NCBI RefSeq assembly: GCF_000016665.1 | Contig: NC_009523.1 | Span: forward strand, 2,914,001-2,978,000 | Direction of reading: 5' to 3' | DNA length: 64,000 nucleotides | Origin: Roseiflexus sp. RS-1 | Lineage (GTDB): Bacteria; Chloroflexota; Chloroflexia; Chloroflexales; Roseiflexaceae | Notes under the pieces: model-generated | Databases searched by the model: none | What the model was told of the DNA's origin: nothing | The model's input: the letters and a program-made list of their open reading frames with translations, nothing else | Shown: positions 26,718 through 36,112 of the stretch, piece after piece | How the letters are laid out: each line of letters starts with the position of its first letter | Position numbering within the stretch: position 1 is the first letter of the stretch | Translations under genes and position numbers: made by a program

Positions 26718-28178
26718 GTGCAAACAACGACATCACATGCGGAGATCGGCACGCGCGCCGTGCGCGGCACATTCTGGTCTTTTCTGTCTTTTCTGAGCAC
26801 GAAAGCGCTCACCTTTATTACAACCATTATTCTGGCGCGGTTGCTTGCTCCGGCAGAGTTCGGCATTATCGCCTACTGCACGATTGTTATCGGCTTTCTT
26901 GACCTGCTCAACAATTTTGGTGTTGGTCACGCGCTGATAGCTCGCCGTGACAGGCTCGACGTGGCGCAAAACGTAGCGTTTGTCATCAGCATCGGCAGCA
27001 GCATTGTGTTATATGCCGTCGCCTGGTTGATGGCACCGCTCATCGCCGATTTCTTCAATGAACCTCAGATTGTCCCGTTACTGCGAGTTCTCTCGATAGG
27101 TTTGCTGCTCGTCGGGATCGGAACTGTACCGATGGCGATGCTGCAGCGGGATCTGCGTTTCAAAGCATACCTTTTGCCGGGTATTGCGCGCAATGTCATC
27201 AAGGCATGTGTGGCGATTGGCATGGCATGGCAGGGGTTCGGCGTCTGGAGTCTGGTCGTTGCCGAACTGGTGAACAAGGTGCTTGAGGTTGTCATACCGT
27301 GGGCAATTGTGCGCTGGCGTCCAACTCGCACCTTTGATTGGGGCGTCCTTCACGAAATGCTGGGATTTGGCATCAATATTGTGGCTGTTGGCTTGATCGG
27401 CACGTTTATGGTCAATGTTGATTATATCATCGTCGGTCGGGTGCTCGGCGGCGCTGCACTGGGCATCTACACGATTGCTTATCGTGTTCCGGAGATGTTC
27501 ATCCGCAGCACTGTCGATACAGTAATGATGGTGGCATTTCCGGTATTGTCGCGGTTACAGGCGGATAAGGATCAGCTCGCGACAGCATATTTCGGTTACC
27601 TGCGTTATCTCGCGTTATTTGCTTTTCCAGCAGCAGTTGGGATCGCACTGCTCGCACCGGCTTTTGTCACCACGTTTTATACCGAGGAGTGGCAACCAGC
27701 AATTGTACCGATGCAACTGATCGCCCTTGAAATTGGCATTGCGTCCGTTGCGTATGTTCCCGGCATTGTGTACAAGTCGATCAATCGACCTGATCTGCTG
27801 ACGAAGCTAACCCTGATCAAACTGCCCTGGGTGGTAGCCACACTCTGGTTTGTATCACAATGGGGTATCAATGGCGTTGCAGCCGGTATGGTCGCGCTTT
27901 CTCTGGCTTCAACTGTACTGGACAGCATCGTCGTCCAGCGAATTCTCGGATTTCGCTTCATCGATATGATCCGGCTCCTGGCGCCGATTGTTGCGGCGAC
28001 TGCGGTTATGGCACTGGCAGCCGCCGGAATTGCGGCACTGCTGCCGTTGAATTTCGTGGGATTAATTGTTACAGCAATCGTCGGCGGGGTCGTCTATAGT
28101 GGGGCAATGGCATTGTTCAGTCGCGACATGCTGAGAGAAGCAACAACCATGGTCCGTGCAGCCCTGGCACGCTCATAA
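26718..28178 (+). CDS. Polysaccharide flippase (Wzx, MOP superfamily)
   Basis: The 486-residue membrane protein has 12-14 helices and begins ARAVRGTFWSFLSF-like, with LARLLAPAEFGIIAY as the family signature after helix 1 and later DYIIVGRVLGGAALGIYTIAYR. It should carry the lipid-linked repeat unit across the membrane. The GTG start at 26718 follows GGAGGAGC. An 85-base gap separates it from the propeller gene. Confidence 0.9.
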   Translation: MQTTTSHAEIGTRAVRGTFWSFLSFLSTKALTFITTIILARLLAPAEFGIIAYCTIVIGFLDLLNNFGVGHALIARRDRLDVAQNVAFVISIGSSIVLYAVAWLMAPLIADFFNEPQIVPLLRVLSIGLLLVGIGTVPMAMLQRDLRFKAYLLPGIARNVIKACVAIGMAWQGFGVWSLVVAELVNKVLEVVIPWAIVRWRPTRTFDWGVLHEMLGFGINIVAVGLIGTFMVNVDYIIVGRVLGGAALGIYTIAYRVPEMFIRSTVDTVMMVAFPVLSRLQADKDQLATAYFGYLRYLALFAFPAAVGIALLAPAFVTTFYTEEWQPAIVPMQLIALEIGIASVAYVPGIVYKSINRPDLLTKLTLIKLPWVVATLWFVSQWGINGVAAGMVALSLASTVLDSIVVQRILGFRFIDMIRLLAPIVAATAVMALAAAGIAALLPLNFVGLIVTAIVGGVVYSGAMALFSRDMLREATTMVRAALARS

Positions 28179-28220
28179 GCGACTGGATGGCAGAGGCGTT
28201 CATTTTGAGATTCAACCGCT

Positions 28221-29216
28221 ATGTCATCAGAAACTGACCGACTGCGCGTGAGCGCAGTTATCACAACGTACAATGCGGCACATTTCGTCGGGGAGGCTAT
28301 CGAGAGCGTTCTGGCGCAGACACGGCTTCCAGACGAGATTGTGGTCATCGATGATGGATCGACCGATGATACTGCCCGAGTCGTAGCACGCTACGCCTCA
28401 CATGGAGTGCGCTACGTCTATCAGCAAAACGGAGGACCTGGATCGGCGCGTAATCGCGGCATTCGGGAAACGAGCGGCGATCTGGTTGCATTCCTCGATG
28501 CCGATGATCTCTGGTTGCCGCCAAAGACGGAGATGCAACTGGCATATGTCGCCACACACCCCGATGTCGCCCTGGTCAGCTGTGATCGCTGGGTGTGGAA
28601 GATCGAAAAGGAACGTCGCTATCTAGAACGCTTCGGTCCTCATTATAACCTCGATGCGCGTCGCGAGGTGATGGTGCGCAATATCGTCGGTAATCCATCA
28701 CAGGTGATAGCGCGCCGGGATGCGCTGATTGCAGCGGGGGGCTTTGACACAACGATGCGTTGGGCAGAGGAATGGGATCTGTGGGTGCGGATTGCGGCGC
28801 GTGGTTCGCTCGGATTCGTGCATCAACCGCTCAGTGTGTACCGCTGGCACAGCGGCGGGTTGGCCCATGAGAACATGTGGCGTCGTTTGTCGGGACAACA
28901 GGCGATCGCATTTCGTGCGATCAGCGCCTTTCAACCGGTCTGGTGGCGTCCACTGCTGCTCTTGCGCGCCTGGACTGCTGTTGAGGTGATGCGCGCTACT
29001 TATGCGGTAGATTTTGATATGCCGCGCACGACACAAGTCTATCACGCGTTACGCGTCCTCATCTATCCGTTTGAGAATCCCCAGGAACAGGTGCGCGTGG
29101 CGCTCCGTGGATTGCTTGGCAAGAAATGGTATACCGCACTGGTAAATCGAACGCCGCTCGCCCGATTGCGGTTGCGGGGTGCACAACCTGTAAATCCGGA
29201 ACGGAGACAGATCTGA
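28221..29216 (+). CDS. Glycosyltransferase, family 2
   Basis: A 331-residue GT-A enzyme: VSAVITTYNAAHFVGEAIESVL, IDDGSTDDTA, GGPGSARNRGI, and the metal motif LDADDLW, followed by the GGFDTTMRWAEEWDLW acceptor region. It has no membrane helix. The next gene begins at the last base of its stop codon, indicating coupled translation. Confidence 0.9.
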   Translation: MSSETDRLRVSAVITTYNAAHFVGEAIESVLAQTRLPDEIVVIDDGSTDDTARVVARYASHGVRYVYQQNGGPGSARNRGIRETSGDLVAFLDADDLWLPPKTEMQLAYVATHPDVALVSCDRWVWKIEKERRYLERFGPHYNLDARREVMVRNIVGNPSQVIARRDALIAAGGFDTTMRWAEEWDLWVRIAARGSLGFVHQPLSVYRWHSGGLAHENMWRRLSGQQAIAFRAISAFQPVWWRPLLLLRAWTAVEVMRATYAVDFDMPRTTQVYHALRVLIYPFENPQEQVRVALRGLLGKKWYTALVNRTPLARLRLRGAQPVNPERRQI

Positions 29217-30361
29217 TGAAGCGTCTGCGTATCCTGCATGTTATCGAAACACTCTGGCTGGGTGGAGCGCAACGGTTGCTGCCGGGCTTGCTGAAGGGTC
29301 TCGATCCGCACCGGTTCGACAGTCACCTGGTCGGGCTGCACGACGGACCGTTACGGCAGGAGTTCGAGTCGGCGCATATTCCGCTCACGATGCTGAACGC
29401 GCGTCGCTTCTATGAGCCACGGGTGGTTGCGGCGCTGGTGCGCATCATACGTGAGGGCAACTTTGATGTGGTGCATACCCACCTCACCGGCGCCGATGTG
29501 GTTGGGCGTGTTGCTGGCGCGCTGACCGGCGTTCCGGTCGTATCGACGATGCACAATATTCCCCACGACTATAATCAGCAGAAGTTTCACCGCCGCCTGT
29601 TGCAACGCCTGACGGCGCGAACGCTGACAACACGCCTGGTTATGGTTGCGCCAGGCATCGGCAGCGCATATGAACGTCAGTGGAAGATTCCCCGGTCACG
29701 GATCGTTGCGATCAATAATGCTGTGCCGATGGAGCCATATCTGGCGATTGCTGAGGGAGTCGCAGACGGTCTTCCACCAACAGTGACGACGATCGGGCGG
29801 TTAAGTGCACAAAAGGCGCACCACATCCTGCTGGAAGCATTTCGCCTGGTTCTTCACAAGCGCCCGGACGCTCGTCTCCGCATCGTCGGCGATGGACGCC
29901 TGGAGGCGGCGCTCCGCCAGCAAGCGTTCTTGATCGATATTGCTCATGCCGTGGCTTTTGAAGGACTGCGGCACGATATTCCGGTCGTTCTGTCGGAAAC
30001 GCACGTGTTCACGCTGTCGTCCCTGTGGGAAGGGTTGCCGGTCACGGCAGTCGAAGCTATGGCGGCGGCGCGTCCGGTCGTTCTGACCGATGTCGGCGGG
30101 TGCCGCGACCTGGTGACTCCCGGCGTGGAAGGGACGCTCGTGCCGCCGGGAAACGTGTCTGCCCTGGCTGATGCGCTGATCGAGATGCTTGGCGATCCAG
30201 ATCAGCAGCGCCTGTTTGGTCGGCGTGGTCGGGCAAAGGTTCGTCAGGAATTCGGTATCGAGCAGTATGTGCGCGGGCACGAGCAGTTGTATCTTTCGCT
30301 CGTCGCGCCTGAACGACGGGCAGAGATCGTCGCTGTCGGAGATCAGCGGTCGTCGGTATGA
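29216..30361 (+). CDS. Glycosyltransferase, family 4
   Basis: A 381-residue GT-B enzyme. The glycine-rich loop is ETLWLGGAQRLLPGLLKGL; the donor domain has IGRLSAQKAHHILLEA, VGDGRLEAAL, SLWEGLPVTAVEAMA and LTDVGGCRDLV. The ATG at 29216 is chosen because ACGGAGAC precedes it; the frame continues upstream inside the previous gene. Substrate unknown. Confidence 0.88.
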   Translation: MKRLRILHVIETLWLGGAQRLLPGLLKGLDPHRFDSHLVGLHDGPLRQEFESAHIPLTMLNARRFYEPRVVAALVRIIREGNFDVVHTHLTGADVVGRVAGALTGVPVVSTMHNIPHDYNQQKFHRRLLQRLTARTLTTRLVMVAPGIGSAYERQWKIPRSRIVAINNAVPMEPYLAIAEGVADGLPPTVTTIGRLSAQKAHHILLEAFRLVLHKRPDARLRIVGDGRLEAALRQQAFLIDIAHAVAFEGLRHDIPVVLSETHVFTLSSLWEGLPVTAVEAMAAARPVVLTDVGGCRDLVTPGVEGTLVPPGNVSALADALIEMLGDPDQQRLFGRRGRAKVRQEFGIEQYVRGHEQLYLSLVAPERRAEIVAVGDQRSSV

Positions 30362-30376
30362 TTGGAGGCTGGCGCT

Positions 30377-31552
30377 ATGACAATTGGCGTGGCGATGGTC
30401 ATGCACGATTTCTATCCTTCGGTCGGCGGTGCACAGACGCATACGCTGGCGCTCAGTCGCGCCTTGCGGGCGCGCGGCGTCGATGTGATAGTCGTTACCC
30501 GTCCGTATCCTGGCGCCGCATCATACGAAGAAGTCGAAGGCATACCGACGTATCGTGTTGGCGTTTCAGGAGGGCGCGCGATTGCCGGATGGAGCTATCT
30601 GATCGCGGGTCTGGCAGTTCTGTTGCGTGAACGGCGGCGATACCAGATTCTACACTGCCACCAGATGATTTCGCCCATGACGCTGGCGCTGATGGGGCGT
30701 GCGCTGCCGGGAAAGCGCCTGGTCATCAATCCGCATGGGCGCGGTCCGCGCGGTGATGTGGCAAAGATTACCAGGCTCCGTCCGCTGACCGGCAAACTGC
30801 GCGTTGCGGCTGCGCTGCTTTGGGGTGATGCATTTGTTGCAATTGCGCGCGATATCCACCACGAACTGCGCACGATGGGCGTGCCGGAGGCGCGTATCTG
30901 GGATATTCCGAATGGCGTCGATGTCGAACGGTTTGCGCCGGCGACTCCTGCAGAACGGCAAGCACTGCGACGAAACCTCCATCTGCCCGACACGCCGCTG
31001 ATCATGTTCGCTGGACGTTTTACCGTCGCCAAAGGGCTCGATATTCTGCTCAATGCCTGGGCGCAACGTGATGCCGTGCTTGCCGATGCCCGTCTGGTAC
31101 TGGTCGGCGATGGTGAACTGCGTGAGCGCCTGGTGCAGCAGGCGCACAGCCTGGGGCTTGATCGGTCGGTGATCTTCACCGGCAGCACAACCGATACCGC
31201 ACCGTATTTGCGGGCAGCTGACGCTTTTGTACTTCCCTCGCGCACCGAAGGCATGCCGGTTGCCCTCCTCGAGGCGATGGCATGTGGTCTCCCCTGTATT
31301 GCAACGCGGGTTGGCGGATCGGCGGAACTGATCGATGATGAACAGAACGGGCGACTGATTGCGCCGGAGGATGTTGATGCGCTCGTGCGGGCACTGCCGG
31401 AAGCACTCAGCATGCCAGTGTGGGGCGAGCGTGCGCGGCAGCGCATTGTCGAGCGCTATGCCATGGATGCAGTGGCGCAGACGTACATCGGATTGTACGA
31501 AGCGGCGCTGACGCACGGTCGCTCGCTGATGGCACGTGATGGGACCGTGTAA
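30377..31552 (+). CDS. Glycosyltransferase, family 4
   Basis: A 391-residue GT-B enzyme. It starts VAMVMHDFYPSVGGAQTH, has IPNGVDVERF at the domain hinge, and FAGRFTVAKGLDILLNAW, VGDGELRERL and SRTEGMPVALLEAMA in the donor domain. GGAGG lies eight bases before the ATG at 30377; a TTG five codons earlier is less likely. It is closest in style to PimB/MshA-type enzymes, but the acceptor is unknown. Confidence 0.9.
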   Translation: MTIGVAMVMHDFYPSVGGAQTHTLALSRALRARGVDVIVVTRPYPGAASYEEVEGIPTYRVGVSGGRAIAGWSYLIAGLAVLLRERRRYQILHCHQMISPMTLALMGRALPGKRLVINPHGRGPRGDVAKITRLRPLTGKLRVAAALLWGDAFVAIARDIHHELRTMGVPEARIWDIPNGVDVERFAPATPAERQALRRNLHLPDTPLIMFAGRFTVAKGLDILLNAWAQRDAVLADARLVLVGDGELRERLVQQAHSLGLDRSVIFTGSTTDTAPYLRAADAFVLPSRTEGMPVALLEAMACGLPCIATRVGGSAELIDDEQNGRLIAPEDVDALVRALPEALSMPVWGERARQRIVERYAMDAVAQTYIGLYEAALTHGRSLMARDGTV

Positions 31553-31573
31553 CATGCAACTCAGGAACTGTGT

Positions 31574-32167
31574 ATGAACTCACCATCCGACTCTTTCACC
31601 CGCTGGGTGATCGATGAGATTGAAGCGAGCATCGACGTCAAGCGCCGCACCATCGAGACGCAGGCGCCGATGATTGTTGCGATTGCGGAACGGGTTGTCG
31701 AGACATTCCGGCGTGGCGGCAAACTGTTGCTGTGCGGCAACGGCGGCAGCGCAGCGGATGCGCAACACATCGCCGCCGAGTTCGTCAGCCGCTTTCGCCG
31801 TGAACGACACGGATTGCCAGCAATCGCTTTGACGACCGACACCTCAATTCTGACAGCTATCAGCAATGATTACGGCTACGAGCGCGTCTTTGCCCGCCAG
31901 GTGGAGGCGCTGGGACGCCCCGGCGATATGGTCATCGGGATCAGCACCAGCGGCATCTCGGCAAGCGTCATTGCCGCCATGCGCGCCGCGCGCAACGGCG
32001 GCATGGCAACCGTCGGATTCACCGGCGCATCGGGCGGAACGCTGGTTGACCACGTCGATCTCTGTCTGTGCGTTCCATCGCACAATACAGCGCGCATTCA
32101 AGAAGTGCATATCACTGTCGCGCATGTTGTGTGCGAAATTGTTGAACGTACTTTGTTTGAAGAATGA
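31574..32167 (+). CDS. gmhA: Phosphoheptose isomerase (sedoheptulose 7-phosphate isomerase)
   Basis: The 197-residue SIS protein has LLLCGNGGSAADAQHIAAEF, the catalytic-region ALTTDTSILTAISNDYGYERVF, ISTSGISASV and IQEVHITVAHVVCE, which match GmhA. GmhA converts sedoheptulose 7-phosphate to D-glycero-manno-heptose 7-phosphate, the first step to a nucleotide heptose. No HldE/GmhB gene is seen in this window, so the rest of the pathway would be elsewhere. An A+T-rich gap with a new promoter follows. Confidence 0.9.
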   Translation: MNSPSDSFTRWVIDEIEASIDVKRRTIETQAPMIVAIAERVVETFRRGGKLLLCGNGGSAADAQHIAAEFVSRFRRERHGLPAIALTTDTSILTAISNDYGYERVFARQVEALGRPGDMVIGISTSGISASVIAAMRAARNGGMATVGFTGASGGTLVDHVDLCLCVPSHNTARIQEVHITVAHVVCEIVERTLFEE

Positions 32168-32221
32168 AGGAATGTTAAACAATACTATTCAGTTATTCCC
32201 GGACTAATAAACAGATTGTAA

Positions 32222-32250
32222 TTGAAATCGTTCTCTCGACCGTTTATAGT
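32222..32250 (+). promoter_or_regulatory. Internal promoter of the polysaccharide locus
   Basis: TTGAAA (32222-32227), a 17-base spacer and TATAGT (32245-32250) lie in an A+T-rich gap 24 bases before the ATG at 32274. It would give the downstream glycosyltransferase and CDP-sugar genes their own transcription. Confidence 0.6.
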
Positions 32251-32273
32251 AGAGATCGCAGCTATTCCAGCGT

Positions 32274-33233
32274 ATGAAATCCTCACAAACGGCAGTAACA
32301 CATCGTATGGTCGTCAATCGAACTGAGAAAGCCCCAACTCCGCGAGTGAGCATCGGTTTGCCGGTATACAACGGTGAGCGGTACCTTGCCTCAGCGCTGG
32401 AGTCGATCCTGGCGCAGACATTTGGCGATTTTGAGGTGATTATTTCGGATAACGCCTCAACCGACGCCACGCCGGAGATCTGCCGCGCGTATATGGCGCG
32501 TGATCCCCGTATCCGGTATGTGCGGAACGAGCGCAATCTGGGCGCTGCGCCAAACTACAACCGCGTGTTTCATCTGGCGCGCGGTATGTACTTCAGGTGG
32601 CATGCCCACGATGATCTGCTCGCGCCAACCTATCTCGAACAGTGCGTCGCCGCGCTCGATGCTCATCCTGGCGTTGTACTCTGTCACTCGAAAACCGTGT
32701 TTATCGATGAACACGATCGCGTGATTGGCTACGATGAAGACAGCCTGCACTTTCGCCAGGCTTCGGTGTTCTCCCGGTATTATGCCTATTTGCGGGTGGC
32801 GCGTAACTGGATCAATGCAATCTTTGGGCTCATTCGCACCGACGTATTGCGCCAGACGGTGCTGATCGGCGCTTATTCGTCGTCGGACATGATCCTGCTG
32901 GCTGAGTTGATCCTGCGGGGCGAATTCTACGAAGTGCCGGAATATCTTTTCCTGCGACGCGATCACGAGGAAGCCTCAGTGCAGGCAAATCGTGACTATC
33001 AGAAGCGTCAGGTCTGGTTCGATCCGCGTAATCGCGGCAAGATCGAGCTGACTCACTGGCGGTGGACGATCGAACTCCTGCGCGTGATCGGGCGTGTGCC
33101 GCTGGCATGGCACGATCGTCTGCTCTGTTATGCCCATATGCAGTGGTGGTTGCGGCGAACGCGCCGGGAGATGTTGAACGACCTCGCGGTTGCGACCCGT
33201 CTGGTGATACATAAAGCAACCTGGGCGACATAA
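32274..33233 (+). CDS. Glycosyltransferase, family 2 (tandem copy 1)
   Basis: A 319-residue GT-A enzyme with SIGLPVYNGERYLASALESIL, ISDNASTDATPEICRAY, RWHAHDDLLAPTYLEQCV and a C-terminal helical part. The HDD in place of DxD is typical of this subgroup. It is a paralogue of the next gene: both share the same plan throughout, with a 41-base identical run (32406-32446 and 33356-33396). An alternative start is the ATG at 32307. Confidence 0.9.
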   Translation: MKSSQTAVTHRMVVNRTEKAPTPRVSIGLPVYNGERYLASALESILAQTFGDFEVIISDNASTDATPEICRAYMARDPRIRYVRNERNLGAAPNYNRVFHLARGMYFRWHAHDDLLAPTYLEQCVAALDAHPGVVLCHSKTVFIDEHDRVIGYDEDSLHFRQASVFSRYYAYLRVARNWINAIFGLIRTDVLRQTVLIGAYSSSDMILLAELILRGEFYEVPEYLFLRRDHEEASVQANRDYQKRQVWFDPRNRGKIELTHWRWTIELLRVIGRVPLAWHDRLLCYAHMQWWLRRTRREMLNDLAVATRLVIHKATWAT

Positions 33234-33262
33234 GGCGGAAAATCGGCGGGAAGGTCATAAGG

Positions 33263-34225
33263 GTGCATAAAGGCATGAGCAACAATGTACCGCGTGTCAG
33301 TATTGCGCTCCCCGTCTACAACGGGCAGAACTATGTGAGTCAGGCAATTGATTCCATCCTGGCGCAGACATTTGGCGATTTTGAGGTGATTATTTCAGAT
33401 AATGCCTCAACTGATGCCACGCCAGAGATCTGCCGTGCGTACACGACGCACGATCCCCGCGTCCGGTATGTGCGCCACGAGATCAATCGCGGTGCAGCGT
33501 GGAATTTCAACCATGCCTTCAGTCTGGCGCGCGGCGTGTATTTCAAATGGCATGCCCACGATGATCTGATCGCACCGACGTTTCTTGAACGGTGCGTGGC
33601 GGCGCTCGACCATGATCCGCAGGTTGTGCTCGCCTTCAGTCGCACCCGTGTCATCGACCCGGCAGGTCATACGCTGTACACCTACGATGAACGTCTGCGC
33701 ACTGAATCGCCACTGGCGAGCGTTCGCTTTCACGACCTGATCTGTATCGGGCATCCCTGCTTTCAGGTGTTCGGCGTCATACGCGCCGATGTGCTGCGAC
33801 GCACGCCGCTGATAGGCGCGTATGTGCCATCGGATCGAATACTGCTGGCGCGGCTGGGGTTGCTCGGACCCTTCTATGAAGCGCCTGAGCATCTGTTCAT
33901 TTCACGCCGTCACCCGGCGCAGTCGGTGCGCGCGGCGAAACTGCGCGCCCGCGCCGCCTGGTTCGATCCGGCGAACGAAGGCAAAATCGTGATGCCGCAT
34001 TTTCGCACGCTCTACGAGTACATCAAAGCTATTCGCGCAACACCCCTCCCACCGGAAGAGACGCGACGCTGCTATGTCGCATTGCTGCACTGGATCGTCT
34101 CCGATCACAATTGGGCGCGGATGGGGAATGATGTCGTGCATGCCGGACGTCAACTGGGGGGACGCGCGCTACGTCGCATACGCAGAACGAATCTTACAAC
34201 GATTGCACGGAGGAACTCGCTATGA
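33263..34225 (+). CDS. Glycosyltransferase, family 2 (tandem copy 2)
   Basis: A 320-residue GT-A enzyme with SIALPVYNGQNYVSQAIDSIL, the same ISDNASTDATPEICRAY block as its neighbour, KWHAHDDLIAPTFLERCV and a diverged C-terminal acceptor part. A GTG at 33263 follows GGAAGG; the ATG at 33275 is an alternative start. Its last four bases overlap the rfbF start. After duplication the N-terminal donor half has stayed closest, suggesting a shared donor and different acceptors. Confidence 0.9.
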   Translation: MHKGMSNNVPRVSIALPVYNGQNYVSQAIDSILAQTFGDFEVIISDNASTDATPEICRAYTTHDPRVRYVRHEINRGAAWNFNHAFSLARGVYFKWHAHDDLIAPTFLERCVAALDHDPQVVLAFSRTRVIDPAGHTLYTYDERLRTESPLASVRFHDLICIGHPCFQVFGVIRADVLRRTPLIGAYVPSDRILLARLGLLGPFYEAPEHLFISRRHPAQSVRAAKLRARAAWFDPANEGKIVMPHFRTLYEYIKAIRATPLPPEETRRCYVALLHWIVSDHNWARMGNDVVHAGRQLGGRALRRIRRTNLTTIARRNSL

Positions 34226-34992
34226 AAGTCGCTATTCTCGCAGGTGGGGTCGGATCGCGCCTCTCGGAGGAGACCGAAGTTAAACCGAAGCCAATGGTCG
34301 AGATCGGCGGTCGCCCGATCCTGTGGCACATCATGATGCACTACTCCTGTTATGGCTTCAAGGACTTCGTCATCGCCCTCGGTTACAAAGGGGAAGTCAT
34401 CAAGAAGTACATGGTTGATTACTGCTCGCTCAACAGCAATCTGAAGGTCAACCTGCGCTCCGGTGTCGTTGAGATGAATGGCGGCTATCGTCCGGACTGG
34501 AATGTGGAATTGATCGATACCGGCATTCCGACGAATACCGGCGGGCGGATCAAGCGCCTAGCGCCGTACCTCGGCAATGAGACCTTTATGCTGACCTGGG
34601 GCGATGGTGTTTCGGATGTCAATCTGCATGCCCTGCTCGCATTCCACCGCTCACACGGCAAACTGGCAACGCTGACCGCCGTGCGTCCACCGGCGCGCTT
34701 TGGGCACCTGGAACTGGACGGGGATCGGATCACCGAGTTCAACGAAAAACCGCAGACCGGCGAGGGATGGATCAACGGCGCTTTCTTTGTGCTCGAACCG
34801 GCAGTGTTCGACTATATCGACGGCGACGATACCGCCTGGGAGCGTGAGCCGTTGCAGCGCCTGGCGCGCGAAGGGCAACTGATGGCATACAAACACACCT
34901 CCTTCTGGCAGTGTATGGATACGCTGCGCGATAAAAAGTTGCTCGAAAGTCTCTGGCAAACCGGCAAAGCACCCTGGAAGATCTGGGAGTAG
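34222..34992 (+). CDS. rfbF: Glucose-1-phosphate cytidylyltransferase
   Basis: Makes CDP-glucose from glucose 1-phosphate and CTP. The 256-residue protein has the nucleotidyl loop AILAGGVGSRLSEET, KPKPMVEIGGRPILWHIM, LTWGDGVSDV, VRPPARFGHLE, GWINGAFFVLEP and SFWQCMDTLRDK, all typical of RfbF. In known pathways CDP-glucose is next dehydrated by RfbG, but no RfbG gene lies in the window. The following SDR and methyltransferase genes suggest a modified CDP-sugar. ATGA overlap with the preceding gene. Confidence 0.95.
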   Translation: MKVAILAGGVGSRLSEETEVKPKPMVEIGGRPILWHIMMHYSCYGFKDFVIALGYKGEVIKKYMVDYCSLNSNLKVNLRSGVVEMNGGYRPDWNVELIDTGIPTNTGGRIKRLAPYLGNETFMLTWGDGVSDVNLHALLAFHRSHGKLATLTAVRPPARFGHLELDGDRITEFNEKPQTGEGWINGAFFVLEPAVFDYIDGDDTAWEREPLQRLAREGQLMAYKHTSFWQCMDTLRDKKLLESLWQTGKAPWKIWE

Positions 34993-35033
34993 CGTCGCCG
35001 TATCCGATGGGAATGTGCTGAAAGGATGCAACC

Positions 35034-36083
35034 ATGCGCGTGTTAGTCACAGGACACAAAGGGTATATCGGAACGGTGCTCACACCGATGCTGCTCGAAC
35101 GCGGCTATGAGGTGATCGGGTTGGATAGCGATCTGTTCGAGGATTGCACATTTGGCGAGCCGCCGGTCGAGGTTCCGGAGATTCGGAAAGATATCCGTGA
35201 TGTCGAAGCGTCCGATCTGCACGGCGTCGATGCCGTGATGCACCTTGCCGGTCTGTCAAATGATCCGCTCGGCGACCTCGATCCGCAGTTGACCTACGAG
35301 ATCAACTATCTGGCGTCGGTACGCCTGGCGATGCTGGCAAGGCAGGCGGGTATCAAGCGCTTCATTTTCTCGTCGTCGTGCAGCACCTATGGGGCTGCCG
35401 GTGATGATATGCTGGACGAAACCTCGTCGTTCAATCCGGTGACCCCCTACGGGCGCTCGAAGGTTCTGGTTGAGCAAGACCTGGCGAAACTCGCCGATGC
35501 CGACTTCAGCCCGACATATTTGCGCAATGCTACTGCCTATGGCGTATCGCCGCGCCTGCGCTTCGACCTGGTGCTGAATAACCTTGTCGCCTGGGCATAC
35601 ACGACGGGTCTGGTCTACCTGAAGAGCGATGGCACGCCCTGGCGACCCATTGTGCATATCGCCGACATTGCGCGTGCGTTTATCGCCGTGCTCGAAGCAC
35701 CGCGCGAGTTGATCCACAACGAGGCGTTCAACGTCGGGCGCAATGAGGATAATTATCGCATCCGCGATCTGGCGCAGATTGTGTATGAGACGGTGCCCGG
35801 ATGCCGGATTCAGTTCGCCGAGGGCGCACAACCCGATAAGCGGAATTACCGCGTCGATTGCTCGAAGATTCAGCGCGTGCTGCCGAATTTTCAGCCCGCC
35901 TGGGATGCGCGAAAGGGCGCGCAGGAACTCTACGACGCCTACCGCACGATCGGGTTGAAACTCGAAGATTTTGAGGGTCCGCGGTACAAGCGTATCGACC
36001 ATATTCGCAAATTGATCGCGTCTGGACGACTCGACTCGTCGTTGCGCCGGTCTGAGCAGGCGCTGGCGGTTGGATCGGCGTAG
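35034..36083 (+). CDS. NAD-dependent sugar epimerase/dehydratase (extended SDR)
   Basis: The 349 residues contain the cofactor loop [12 protein letters not shown] (GxxGxxG), [10 protein letters not shown], the catalytic SSSCSTYG and YGRSK (Tyr-x-x-x-Lys), and [15 protein letters not shown] in the substrate domain. Members next to rfbF act on nucleotide sugars as epimerases, reductases or dehydratases. The sequence is not the RfbG pattern I would expect for CDP-glucose 4,6-dehydratase, but function cannot be fixed. AAAGGATG lies near the ATG. Confidence 0.85.
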   Translation: MRVLVTGHKGYIGTVLTPMLLERGYEVIGLDSDLFEDCTFGEPPVEVPEIRKDIRDVEASDLHGVDAVMHLAGLSNDPLGDLDPQLTYEINYLASVRLAMLARQAGIKRFIFSSSCSTYGAAGDDMLDETSSFNPVTPYGRSKVLVEQDLAKLADADFSPTYLRNATAYGVSPRLRFDLVLNNLVAWAYTTGLVYLKSDGTPWRPIVHIADIARAFIAVLEAPRELIHNEAFNVGRNEDNYRIRDLAQIVYETVPGCRIQFAEGAQPDKRNYRVDCSKIQRVLPNFQPAWDARKGAQELYDAYRTIGLKLEDFEGPRYKRIDHIRKLIASGRLDSSLRRSEQALAVGSA

Positions 36084-36112
36084 CGGCGTAGTGATAGATG
36101 AGGAATGTTGCC

